A DNA stretch of 5,431 bases from assembly GCA_038239195.1 (NCBI GenBank), contig JBBSEZ010000569.1:1-5431 (forward strand). The letters run 5' to 3'. Every line of letters starts with the position of its first letter. Within the stretch, counting starts at the first letter, position 1. The position numbers and the translations under genes were made by a program. The notes beneath the pieces were generated by a model. That model made no database searches. It was not told the DNA's origin and was given only the letters and a program-made list of their open reading frames with translations. Shown here one piece after another: positions 1 through 5,431 of this stretch. The DNA is from JBBSEZ01 sp038239195 (GTDB lineage: Bacteria; Planctomycetota; Planctomycetia; Gemmatales; Gemmataceae).

Positions 1-541
1 CCACGCCGCCGACAACTTCAGCCAGTTCGATCCCCACGGCCACAACCGCGACGCCCTCCGCCGCAACCTCGACGCCGCCGGCCTGTCCGGCCAGGTCCGC
101 TTCCACGACCAGGACTTCGAGCCGTTCCTCCTCGGCCTCCGCGCCCAGGCCCCGCGCCTCGGCGCCTTCTTCTACGACGGCGCCCACGACTACCGCTCGC
201 AACTCGTCGGCCTGCTCCTCGCCGCCCCCCTGCTGGCCCGCCGCGCCCTGCTCGTGGTCGATGACGCCAACTGGCCCGCCGTCCGCCAGGCCACCTTCGA
301 CTTCCTGGCCGCCCGCCCCGAGGCCCGCCTGCTGCTCGACCTGCCCACGCCCGGCAACGGCCACCCCACCTTCTGGAACGGCCTGCTCGTGCTGACCTGG
401 GACGCCGACGGCCGCAACGGCTACGGCCCCGCGGAACTAGCCCCCGGCCGGCAGCCGGCGCTGCTGGCGTCCCTCGCCGCGCTACAGGGCGTCAACCTCC
501 AGGTCGAGGGCAAGTTCGTCCGCGTCGTCCCCGCCGGCTGA
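1..541 (+). CDS. Class I SAM-dependent methyltransferase-like protein, C-terminal part (5' end cut by window)
   Basis: Reading from base 2 gives 179 residues to a TGA at 539-541; base 1 belongs to a split codon. The visible part fits the second half of a Rossmann-fold methyltransferase of the Methyltransf_24 type. It has DNFSQF at residues 4-9, then FFYDGAHDY at 56-64, which matches the family's hydrophobic-strand-IDG-x-H-x-Y signature. LLVVDDANW follows at 83-91, matching the strand ending in DD after the 'ag' loop. The glycine-rich SAM motif I would lie upstream and is not in the window, so methyl transfer cannot be confirmed and the substrate is unknown. The C-terminus (residues 120-179) is ordinary soluble sequence. 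A GTG at 254 falls inside the LLVVDD strand and is not a real start. The gene converges on the TPR gene that ends at 635. The reading frame is very confident; the family assignment is good but rests on the half-domain. Confidence 0.8.
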   Translation, partial: HAADNFSQFDPHGHNRDALRRNLDAAGLSGQVRFHDQDFEPFLLGLRAQAPRLGAFFYDGAHDYRSQLVGLLLAAPLLARRALLVVDDANWPAVRQATFDFLAARPEARLLLDLPTPGNGHPTFWNGLLVLTWDADGRNGYGPAELAPGRQPALLASLAALQGVNLQVEGKFVRVVPAG

Positions 542-634
542 CCGGGGGGCGGTCCCAGTCGCGGCTCGGAGGGATGCTGCTTCGAGGGGACGTTCACCTC
601 TCGGCAAGGGCCGCGGCCGGGCCCACGCGGTAGG

Positions 635-1909
635 TCAATTCTCCCCGCGTCGCGTTTCCTTCTTCGGCTCCTTCCGCTTCCGATACCACCGAAGCACCAG
701 CTCCGCCCTCTGCTTCTCGTCCCGGTCTTCCTTCCCCAGCAACTCCACCGCCTTCTTCTGCCAGCGCACCGCCTTCTCCAGCCGCCCGTCGCGCGCGTGG
801 GCCGCCGCCAGCGTCGCGCACACCGCCTGCAGCCCCGGAGCACGCGCGCTCAGTCGGTTGACCTCCTCCTCCGCCCCCGGCAAGTTGCGCAGGCGCGGGT
901 CGGGGCAGGCCGCCAGCAGGTCGATCAGCCGGCGCGTCGCCTCGGCATGGCCGGGCGCCAGGCGCAGCGCGTGGCGGTAGTCGCCCAGCGCCAGGCCGTA
1001 GCGCTGGAGGGCGTTGTAGGAGTTGCCGCGGCCGACGTGGATGCTGGCCTCGCTCAGGTTCAACCGCAGGGCAGCGCTATAGTCGGCGATGGCCCGGACG
1101 TGGTCGCCCAGCTGCGCGTGGATGACGGCGCGCTCGCGGTAGGCCGTGGCGTATTCCGGGTCGATGCGCAGGACCGCGGTCAGGTCGATCAGGGCCCGGT
1201 CGAGCCGACCCTGATCGCGCCACGTGCCGGCCCGGTTGTAATAAGCCAGCACGTCGCGAGGGCTTATCCGCAGGGCCTTGTCGTACTCGGCCCGCGCCTC
1301 CGGCAACTTGCCCTGAAACTGATAGCAGCAGCCCCGGGTCACCTGCAAGCCGGGCACCTTGGGCGACAGGCGCTCCGCCCGGGCGCAGTCGGCGAGGCCG
1401 CGCCGGGGCAGCCCCTTCGCCACGTGGGCGTTGCCGCGGTAGAGCAGACAGAGCGCCTGGAGCTCGACGGCCGGAGCGAGGGAGAGGGCACGATCAAACG
1501 CGCGGATGGCCTCGTCGTGCTCGCCCAGGGCGAGGCAGCAGCGGCCCAGGCCGAATTGCAGCGAGCCGTTGTCGGGCTGCAACCGGGCGGCGCGGCGGAG
1601 GTCGGCGAGCCCGGCGCGAGGCCGGCCACCTTGGGCGTGGCACTGCCCGCGCAGCGCATAGGCCGCCGCCAGCTTCGGGTCGAGGCGGAGGGCGTGGTCG
1701 TAAGCGGCGAAGGCCCGCGGCGCCTCGCCGCGGGCCTCGTAGGCGGTGCCGAGCAGCACGTGAAGGCGGGCGTCGGTTGGGTCGAAGAGAACGGCGTGCT
1801 GCATGCAGGCGACGGCGAGGGCGTGGTCGCCGCGCGCCAGCGCCTGCTGGCCCACCACGGGCATCGACACCGCACACCAGAGCGCCAGCGCCTTTTCGAC
1901 AACGGGCAT
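635..1909 (-). CDS. Tetratricopeptide repeat (TPR) protein with planctomycete-type C-terminal tail
   Basis: A 424-residue protein built almost wholly of TPR units. Nine are readable, at about residues 13-46, 47-80, 81-114, 115-148, 151-184, 185-218, 219-252, 253-286 and 287-320, most ending in the L-x-P or D-P turn (for example ALRLDPK, ALRISPRD, VLRIDPEY). TPR arrays form superhelical protein-binding scaffolds. No enzyme domain is seen. The tail has LLAACPDPRLRN (331-342) and TLAAAHARDGRLEKAVRWQKKAVEL (366-390), then a charged end. This matches the 'LLATCPDP...LAAAYAEAG...AVKWQEKAL' tail common on planctomycete TPR proteins. There is no signal peptide or membrane segment, so it is probably cytoplasmic. 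The start at 1909 is preferred because GGGAG lies 7 nt upstream (1917-1921). A second ATG at codon 16 repeats the MPVV motif but has no good ribosome site. Cysteines are numerous for a TPR protein. It probably sits downstream of the TPR gene at 1983-2765 in one operon. The partner is unknown. Confidence 0.9.
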   Translation of the reverse strand: MPVVEKALALWCAVSMPVVGQQALARGDHALAVACMQHAVLFDPTDARLHVLLGTAYEARGEAPRAFAAYDHALRLDPKLAAAYALRGQCHAQGGRPRAGLADLRRAARLQPDNGSLQFGLGRCCLALGEHDEAIRAFDRALSLAPAVELQALCLLYRGNAHVAKGLPRRGLADCARAERLSPKVPGLQVTRGCCYQFQGKLPEARAEYDKALRISPRDVLAYYNRAGTWRDQGRLDRALIDLTAVLRIDPEYATAYRERAVIHAQLGDHVRAIADYSAALRLNLSEASIHVGRGNSYNALQRYGLALGDYRHALRLAPGHAEATRRLIDLLAACPDPRLRNLPGAEEEVNRLSARAPGLQAVCATLAAAHARDGRLEKAVRWQKKAVELLGKEDRDEKQRAELVLRWYRKRKEPKKETRRGEN

Positions 1910-1916
1910 CGCAAAT

Positions 1917-1921
1917 CTCCC
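1917..1921 (-). promoter_or_regulatory. Ribosome binding site of the 424-residue TPR gene
   Basis: On the minus strand GGGAG stands 7 nt before the ATG at 1909. This supports that start over the in-frame ATG at 1864, whose upstream sequence has no purine-rich anti-SD match. Confidence 0.6.
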
Positions 1922-1982
1922 ATGATCCGTCGGAGATCACAAGCACGACACGCGCCCGTCTCGCGCCAGAGGCCTTGGGGGC

Positions 1983-2765
1983 CTACTGCACGCGCCGGCG
2001 GCTCGAACGGCGCAGCAGGCGCGGCTGATGCGGCGGCGGCAGCGGGGCGCCCTCGTCTTGCCGTACGCCTTCGGCCTCGGGGCCCGTCTCGCGGTGCAGG
2101 CGCAGAAAGGGCAGCAGCACCGGCCCCTCTTCGCGGTCGCGGCTCGCCTCGGCGGTCTCGCGGTCGCGGCGGAGCATCTGGAGCTGGAAGTCGGCCCAGA
2201 GCTTGCGGATTCGCGGGGCCCGCGGGTTGCGGAACAGGGCGCTGCGGATCGCCTGCCGGGCGTCGTCCACCTGCCCGGCGAGCAGCAGCCCCTTGACCAG
2301 CTTGCCCACGACCTCGGGGGCGTCGGGCGCGCGCTCGGCCCCCTCGCGCAGCAGCGCCAGCCCCTCGTCGGTGCGCCCCAGGCGCAGGGCGAGCAGGCCG
2401 GCGTCGCAGCGGCAGCGCACGTGGTCGGGGCTCAGCTCGAGGGCACGGCGGTAATGCTCGGCGGCCTGCTCGGGGTCGCAGCGCTCGTCGGCCTGCATGG
2501 CGGTGGCCATCAGGAAGTGATAGCGGGCCTGATCGGGCTGGTGGTGCAGGGCGGCGCTGAGGTGGCGCCGAGCCTGCGCGAAGCGCCGCCGCTTGAGCGC
2601 CATCTCCGCGAGGCGCAGCTGCGCCTCCTCGGCCACCGGCGCCGGCAGATCGCGGAAACCGGCCAGCCGGGCGTAGGCCTGGCCGGCGTCGCGATGCCGG
2701 CCCAGAGACTGAAAGCGCTTGCCTTCGGCGAGGAGATGGTCGAACAGGTTCAACGTGTGGTCCAT
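1983..2765 (-). CDS. Small TPR-repeat protein
   Basis: A 260-residue soluble protein with about five helical TPR-like units near residues 10-42, 45-78, 79-113, 114-147 and 148-181. The clearest are AAEHYRRALELSPD (101-114) and LGRTDEGLALLREGAERAPD (129-148). The third unit is slightly longer than 34 residues. After residue 190 the chain becomes charged and low-complexity, ending in a basic tail (RLLRRSSRRRVQ), with a conserved-looking GPVLLPFLRLHR patch at 214-225. No catalytic motif, signal peptide or membrane helix is visible, so a scaffold or adaptor role is inferred. The frame stays open upstream to 2843. The start at 2765 is chosen because a strong GGGAGG lies 7 nt before it, and the -10/-35 candidate at 2816-2843 would overlap the longer version. 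It is followed after 73 bp by the larger TPR gene on the same strand, so the two are probably co-transcribed. It is divergent from the zinc-ribbon gene at 3049. Confidence 0.85.
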   Translation of the reverse strand: MDHTLNLFDHLLAEGKRFQSLGRHRDAGQAYARLAGFRDLPAPVAEEAQLRLAEMALKRRRFAQARRHLSAALHHQPDQARYHFLMATAMQADERCDPEQAAEHYRRALELSPDHVRCRCDAGLLALRLGRTDEGLALLREGAERAPDAPEVVGKLVKGLLLAGQVDDARQAIRSALFRNPRAPRIRKLWADFQLQMLRRDRETAEASRDREEGPVLLPFLRLHRETGPEAEGVRQDEGAPLPPPHQPRLLRRSSRRRVQ

Positions 2766-2772
2766 GAGGCTG

Positions 2773-2778
2773 CCTCCC
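2773..2778 (-). promoter_or_regulatory. Strong ribosome binding site fixing the start of the small TPR gene
   Basis: The minus strand reads GGGAGG followed by 7 nt (CAGCCTC) and ATG at 2765-2763. This near-ideal Shine-Dalgarno match decides the start in favour of codon 27 of the longer open frame. Confidence 0.75.
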
Positions 2779-2815
2779 TGCAGCGGGCGATGTCCCGGCG
2801 TCCATGCGAACGGCC

Positions 2816-2843
2816 ATGATACCGCCTCGGCCGATGCAGGCAA
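2816..2843 (-). promoter_or_regulatory. Candidate sigma-70-type promoter for the TPR operon
   Basis: On the minus strand TTGCCT (2838-2843, 4 of 6 to TTGACA) is followed by 16 nt and TATCAT (2816-2821, 5 of 6 to TATAAT). Transcription would begin near 2809, giving a leader of about 44 nt before the ATG at 2765. The match is by eye, and planctomycete promoter rules are less well known than those of proteobacteria. Confidence 0.45.
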
Positions 2844-2869
2844 GATGAATCAGCGCGGATGGACGTCTA

Positions 2870-2953
2870 GGCAAGCGTGGCAGGTGAGGCGACCGGGGGG
2901 GCGTCAGCCCCCTCTTCCTCGCAGCAACAGGGGGCTGACGCCTCCCGCTTGCC
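2870..2953. repeat. Long palindromic element with nested inverted repeats (REP/MITE-like)
   Basis: The core is a perfect 14-bp inverted repeat: GGCGTCAGCCCCCT at 2900-2913 and AGGGGGCTGACGCC at 2929-2942, around a 15-nt loop. The stem extends by a G-T pair and three G-C pairs to 2896/2946. An outer 8-bp inverted repeat, GGCAAGCG at 2870-2877 and CGCTTGCC at 2946-2953, frames the whole on both sides, touching or sharing one base with the core on the right and leaving about 18 unpaired bases on the left. It lies between two divergent genes, where no terminator is needed, and has no T-run on either side. I recall similar GGCGTCAGCCCCC palindromes scattered in Gemmata-type genomes, so a dispersed repetitive element is the likeliest reading. 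That is memory, not a search result. Alternatives are an operator or a bidirectional transcription barrier. Confidence 0.75.
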
Positions 2954-2961
2954 CGAGAAAT

Positions 2962-2993
2962 TTGCTGCACGCTCGCGCGCTTTCCGCTAGACT
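2962..2993 (+). promoter_or_regulatory. Weak candidate promoter for the zinc-ribbon membrane protein gene
   Basis: TAGACT (2988-2993) matches TATAAT at 4 of 6 positions and lies about 55 bp before the ATG at 3049. The best -35 is TTGCTG (2962-2967), but the 20-nt spacer is longer than usual. It begins just after the palindromic element, in one of the few AT-richer patches of the intergenic region. Confidence 0.25.
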
Positions 2994-3048
2994 GACAGGC
3001 ATCGGGGCTCATTGCAAGCACCCAGCCTCGCGCGGCGAGCCAGCCATC

Positions 3049-4767
3049 ATGCGAAACAGTTTCCCCTGCCCCAACCCGACCTGTGCCCAGGTGTTCGCGC
3101 CCAACGCCGTCCGAGGCGCTGCCAGCCTGGTCTGTCCGCGCTGCGGCACTACCTTTCAGTTCCGCCCTCAGGCGGCCGCGCCTCCGCCCCCGCCCGCCCA
3201 CCCCGTCGCGCCGCCTCCTCCCAAGCCCGCGGGCCAGCCCCCCCCGAGGGCCAAGGCGCCTCGCGAATCGCCCGCCGCCCCGGCGAAGGCCCCACCGCCC
3301 TTGCCGGGCAAGGCGCCGTCGAGGGCGGCCGTCAAGGTGGCCCCGCCGCCGCTCGCCGCGCCGGTCGTCAAGGCGCCGCCCCCCCTGGCCCCGCCCGTGG
3401 CCGAGCCCGCTTTCGCCAGCGTCCCGATCGCACGGCCGGTCGAGGAGGCCCGGCCGTCGGCGCTCGCCTTCAACACCGAGCCCGACCTCCTTCTGTCGCC
3501 GCGCCACCGCAGGGCCAGGCCGCGCCGCGGCTTCGGGAGGTGGGTCTTCCTCGGCCTGCTCCTCCTCGTCTGCGTCGGCGCCCTCGCAGCGGGGAGCTAT
3601 TTCATCCTCCGCTACTTCAAGCCGGTGACCGACCAGGCCACCCAGTCCAAGCAGGCCAACTTTCATTTCAAGCGCCCCGGCAAGGAGTGGAAGATCGACC
3701 GCGGCGTCGAGAGCCGCATGGCCTTGCAAATCGCCCTCACCCGCCTCGAACCGCGCTGCCACGTGGCCCTGTTCTATCGCGACTACAAGAATCGCTCGCC
3801 CAGCGAGGCCGAGCTGCTCGACGAGGCCCTCAAGAAGTTGCGCATCTACTTCAAGCAGGTCGATTACGAAGACCCGTTCCTCTCCGACAAGAAGGCGCCC
3901 TCGGGCACGCTCGGCGGCAAGCCCGCGCTGGTGGTGGAGTTTCAGGGCACCGACCCCGAGACCGTCGTCATGCGCGGGCAGTGTCACGCGCTGACCTGGC
4001 GCGGCTACGCCTACTGGTTCTTCGCCTGGGGCCCGGCCGATAACCGCGAGGTCCTCGACGAGAGCTGGGTCGCGCTGCGCGACCACTTCCAGTTGCTCAA
4101 CGGCCGCGACGGCTGGAAAGAAGCGCCGCGCGAGAAGTTCCCCTTCCAGGGGACCGCCCTGGCCTACCAGCTCGACTTCGCCAAGGACCTGTGGAAGAAG
4201 GAGAGCGAGCCCAAAGACTACGACGATCGCGCCGAGTTGCTCCTCCGCGGCTTCGAGCCGACCCTCGACGAGGAGACCGGCAAGAAGGCCGTCGTGGCGT
4301 ACGCCGGCCGGGCCGCCGAGGTCGTCGTGCTGGTGTTGCCCGCAGCGCCCAAGCTCGAGGACGCCAACAAGAACGCCATCCAGCACCTCCTCCTCCACAA
4401 GAAGGAGAAGGAGAAGCTCGAGACGGCGAGCATCGCACTGGCCAAGGACCCGCGCACCGACAAGGTGCTGCTCGACCGCGACACCAACGTGGGCGGTTTT
4501 CGCGGGCACCTGAGCAAGTTGCGCATCGAGAACGACAGGGACAACGTGCGCTTCGGCTACCTCGGCGTCGTCAACCGCCCCGACGGGGCGCTGGTGATCT
4601 TCTGCGAGTGCGCCGATGAGCGGAAGGACTTCTGGGACCGCGAATTTCAGGTCTTGATGGAGAGCGTGCGGCCTAGATCGGGGGACGGGCCAGCGCGGCC
4701 CCCGAAGAAGGGGCGGCCCCCGAAGAAGGAGCCCCTGGATAAGGAGAAACCGAAGAAGGCCGAATGA
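3049..4767 (+). CDS. Zinc-ribbon, proline-rich, single-pass membrane protein with two similar C-terminal domains
   Basis: A 572-residue protein. Residues 5-41 form a small zinc ribbon of MJ0042 type with C7, C12, C29 and C32; the first knuckle is CX4C rather than the usual CX2C. Residues 42-120 are a Pro/Ala/Lys-rich linker. RRARPRR (154-160) comes just before one transmembrane helix (about 165-189, WVFLGLLLLVCVGALAAGSYFIL), so the ribbon should be cytoplasmic and the C-terminal half extracytoplasmic. That half has two alignable blocks, about 204-350 and 364-541. Each has an aromatic/WK start, a GG pair (289-290, 482-483), a late beta-hairpin and a W- or F-rich terminal helix; a PsbP/DUF1795-like fold is a guess. 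The tail is Lys/Pro-rich (RPPKKG, RPPKKE). This architecture is common in planctomycetes and has no assigned function that I know. The ATG at 3049 is chosen because the zinc ribbon begins there; its ribosome site (GGCGAG, 3034-3039) is weak. The last 95 bp overlap the PEGA gene on the other strand. Confidence 0.88.
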   Translation: MRNSFPCPNPTCAQVFAPNAVRGAASLVCPRCGTTFQFRPQAAAPPPPPAHPVAPPPPKPAGQPPPRAKAPRESPAAPAKAPPPLPGKAPSRAAVKVAPPPLAAPVVKAPPPLAPPVAEPAFASVPIARPVEEARPSALAFNTEPDLLLSPRHRRARPRRGFGRWVFLGLLLLVCVGALAAGSYFILRYFKPVTDQATQSKQANFHFKRPGKEWKIDRGVESRMALQIALTRLEPRCHVALFYRDYKNRSPSEAELLDEALKKLRIYFKQVDYEDPFLSDKKAPSGTLGGKPALVVEFQGTDPETVVMRGQCHALTWRGYAYWFFAWGPADNREVLDESWVALRDHFQLLNGRDGWKEAPREKFPFQGTALAYQLDFAKDLWKKESEPKDYDDRAELLLRGFEPTLDEETGKKAVVAYAGRAAEVVVLVLPAAPKLEDANKNAIQHLLLHKKEKEKLETASIALAKDPRTDKVLLDRDTNVGGFRGHLSKLRIENDRDNVRFGYLGVVNRPDGALVIFCECADERKDFWDREFQVLMESVRPRSGDGPARPPKKGRPPKKEPLDKEKPKKAE

Positions 4768-5284
4768 CGCCCACCGGCCCCGGCGTTGGCGTCAGGGGCG
4801 TGGGAGCGGGCACCACGGGCGGGACCGCGCCGCCCGGCGGGACCGGGAGGACCGGCACCGGCGCGGGCAACGTCGGGCGCGGGCTGATCTCCTCGCCGCG
4901 CCGGCGCAGCTTGTCGGCATCTCTTCTCACGTCTTCGGGGCGGACGAGCGGCAGAGGTTGGAGCACGTAGTGGAAGGCCTGGAGGTCGCGGAACTGATAG
5001 GGATTGACGTTTTCGGCGATGAAGTCGAAACCGGGCCATTCGTAATAGGGGGGGCAGAAATCGGGCTCGACGTCGAGGGTTTGATAGCCGTCCTTGACGA
5101 TCGTGAACTTGTACCTGCCGTAGTACACGAAAGGCTGCTCGACGGGCGTTGCGCCGATCGGCTGGCCGTTCATGTAGACGAGGGCCCCGGGCGGCTCGGT
5201 GGTGATGAGGAAGCGGCGCGTCACGCAGCCCGGCGCCAGCGCGACGAGCACCAGGGCCAGGAAGAAGCGGGTGGTTGGCGTCAT
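4673..5284 (-). CDS. PEGA-domain lipoprotein
   Basis: A 203-residue protein. Residues 1-19 are a short lipoprotein signal (TTRFFLALVLVALAPG) with C20 as the likely lipidated cysteine. The lipobox ALAPGC is slightly off consensus, with A at -3 and P at -2. A PEGA domain follows at about 25-75: TTEPPGALVYMNGQPIGATP and the YYGRYKFTIVKDGYQTL strand pair, a beta fold linked to surface or cell-wall proteins. A further block (PPYYEWPGFDFIAENVNPYQFRD, 78-100, and FHYVLQPLP) resembles planctomycete PEGA lipoproteins as I recall them. From about residue 110 the chain is charged, then a Pro/Val/Thr-rich spacer, ending in a duplicated APSSGA. The likely role is an anchored envelope or periplasmic structural protein; no enzyme motif is seen. 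The start at 5284 is set by the signal peptide, since the open frame to 5398 would cover the promoter. The 3' end overlaps the convergent zinc-ribbon gene by 95 bp. Confidence 0.88.
   Translation of the reverse strand: MTPTTRFFLALVLVALAPGCVTRRFLITTEPPGALVYMNGQPIGATPVEQPFVYYGRYKFTIVKDGYQTLDVEPDFCPPYYEWPGFDFIAENVNPYQFRDLQAFHYVLQPLPLVRPEDVRRDADKLRRRGEEISPRPTLPAPVPVLPVPPGGAVPPVVPAPTPLTPTPGPVGVIRPSSVSPYPGAPSSGAAPSSGAALARPPI
4695..4730. repeat. 18-bp tandem repeat, two copies, coding on both strands
   Basis: GCGGCCCCCGAAGAAGGG (4695-4712) is followed directly by a copy with only its last base changed (4713-4730). A further partial copy, CCGAAGAAGG, lies at about 4750-4759. On the + strand the unit gives RPPKKG/RPPKKE at the end of the membrane protein. 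On the - strand it gives the duplicated APSSGA of the PEGA lipoprotein. Because 18 is a multiple of three, both frames survive copy-number change. Confidence 0.9.
4765..4794 (+). terminator. Weak hairpin at the stop codon of the zinc-ribbon membrane protein gene
   Basis: TGACGCC (4765-4771) and GGCGTCA (4788-4794) form a perfect 7-bp inverted repeat with a 16-nt loop that begins on the TGA stop. There is no T-run after it and it lies inside the antisense PEGA gene, so a terminator role is doubtful. Confidence 0.18.
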
Positions 5285-5285
5285 G

Positions 5286-5307
5286 CTCCTCGACCTGCCT
5301 CGGCAGG
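5286..5307 (-). promoter_or_regulatory. Leader hairpin and ribosome binding site of the PEGA gene
   Basis: The minus strand carries CCTGCC-GA-GGCAGG (5294-5307), a 6-bp inverted repeat with almost no loop, immediately before GAGGAG (5286-5291). GAGGAG lies only 1 nt, or 3 nt counting GAGG alone, from the ATG at 5284. That spacing is short, so the AGG at the end of the hairpin's right arm may serve instead, 9 nt from the start. If the hairpin forms, it would hide that site. Confidence 0.35.
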
Positions 5308-5369
5308 CCCCTCCCGTGTGCCAGGCTTGCCGTACGCCGCCTGCGCAAGTGGTATGCGAAAGGGCGCTC

Positions 5370-5398
5370 CTCATAGCGAGGGGCCCCTGGCGCGTCAA
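5370..5398 (-). promoter_or_regulatory. Candidate sigma-70-type promoter of the PEGA lipoprotein gene
   Basis: The minus strand reads TTGACG (5393-5398, 5 of 6 to TTGACA), a spacer of exactly 17 nt, and TATGAG (5370-5375, 4 of 6 to TATAAT). The spacer contains a perfect 10-bp palindrome, AGGGGCCCCT (5379-5388), a possible operator. The leader to the ATG at 5284 would be about 78 nt. This is the best-formed promoter in the window. Confidence 0.5.
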
Positions 5399-5412
5399 GG
5401 TCGTGTGGACGT

Positions 5413-5429
5413 GGGGGGGGGGCCCCCCC
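5413..5429. repeat. G10C7 homopolymer palindrome at the window edge
   Basis: Ten G followed by seven C, giving a perfect 14-bp G7C7 palindrome, then GG at the very end of the window. It lies upstream of the PEGA promoter. It could be genuine GC-rich intergenic sequence, the edge of another palindromic element, or a sequencing or assembly artefact. Confidence 0.6.
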
Positions 5430-5431
5430 GG

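Noticed and set aside
608..630. Possible terminator between the convergent methyltransferase and TPR genes
   Set aside because: GGGCC/GGCCC (608-612/620-624) and CCGCG/CGCGG (611-615/626-630) are short competing stems with no T-run, and are expected by chance in sequence this rich in G and C.
1970..1984. AGGCC-TTGGG-GGCCT hairpin between the two TPR genes
   Set aside because: It has only a 5-bp stem, overlaps the stop codon and has no T-run, so it is not a credible terminator. The operon reading is kept.
797..2296. A 499-codon open frame on the plus strand
   Set aside because: It is antisense to the two TPR genes and its product has no recognisable domain. The minus strand gives clear TPR repeats in the same place.
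2766..2843. Longer start for the small TPR protein
   Set aside because: The start at 2765 has a near-ideal GGGAGG site, and the extension would overlap the likely promoter.
2719..3048. Upstream extension of the zinc-ribbon protein
   Set aside because: The extra 110 residues would be translated through the palindromic element and the start of the divergent TPR gene. The zinc ribbon, the normal N-terminus of such proteins, begins right after the ATG at 3049.
1339..4509. A 1056-codon open frame on the minus strand
   Set aside because: It runs antisense to the zinc-ribbon gene and out of frame through both TPR genes. Its product is low-complexity Arg/Ala/Leu/Val sequence with no domain, as expected for a shadow frame in very GC-rich DNA.
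5285..5398. Longer start for the PEGA lipoprotein
   Set aside because: It would bury the lipoprotein signal 38 residues inside the protein and cover the promoter at 5370-5398.

Overview
The window is very GC-rich, with codon third positions almost all G or C. The gene content points to a planctomycete, most likely of the Gemmata/Gemmataceae type. The evidence is: a TPR protein with the C-terminal tail common in that phylum, an MJ0042-type zinc-ribbon / proline-rich / single-membrane-segment protein, a PEGA-domain lipoprotein with a planctomycete-style sequence, and a long GGCGTCAGCCCCCT palindrome. The assignment comes from recalled family features, not from a search.

Layout. (1) Positions 1-541, + strand: the C-terminal 179 residues of a class I SAM-dependent methyltransferase-like protein, cut by the window edge. 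(2) 542-634: short convergent gap with no convincing terminator. (3) 635-1909 and 1983-2765, both - strand: two TPR scaffold proteins, 73 bp apart and probably one transcription unit read from a promoter near 2816-2843. (4) 2766-3048: divergent intergenic region holding the TPR promoter, a strong palindromic element (nested inverted repeats over 2870-2953) and a weak candidate + strand promoter. (5) 3049-4767, + strand: a 572-residue membrane-anchored protein with an N-terminal zinc ribbon, a proline-rich linker, one transmembrane helix and two similar C-terminal domains. (6) 4673-5284, - strand: a PEGA-domain lipoprotein that converges on gene 5 and overlaps it by 95 bp. Its promoter is well formed at 5370-5398. 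(7) The window ends in a G10C7 homopolymer palindrome.

How the genes may work together. No catalytic pathway is visible. Four of the five genes are cell-envelope or protein-interaction types: two TPR scaffolds, a membrane-anchored zinc-ribbon protein and a surface lipoprotein. A shared structural role is only a guess from context. The most distinctive sequence-level features are the palindromic element between the divergent genes, and the 18-bp tandem repeat at 4695-4730 that is translated on both strands in the convergent overlap. I see no CRISPR array, RNA gene, transposase, defence system or clear new multi-gene system here.
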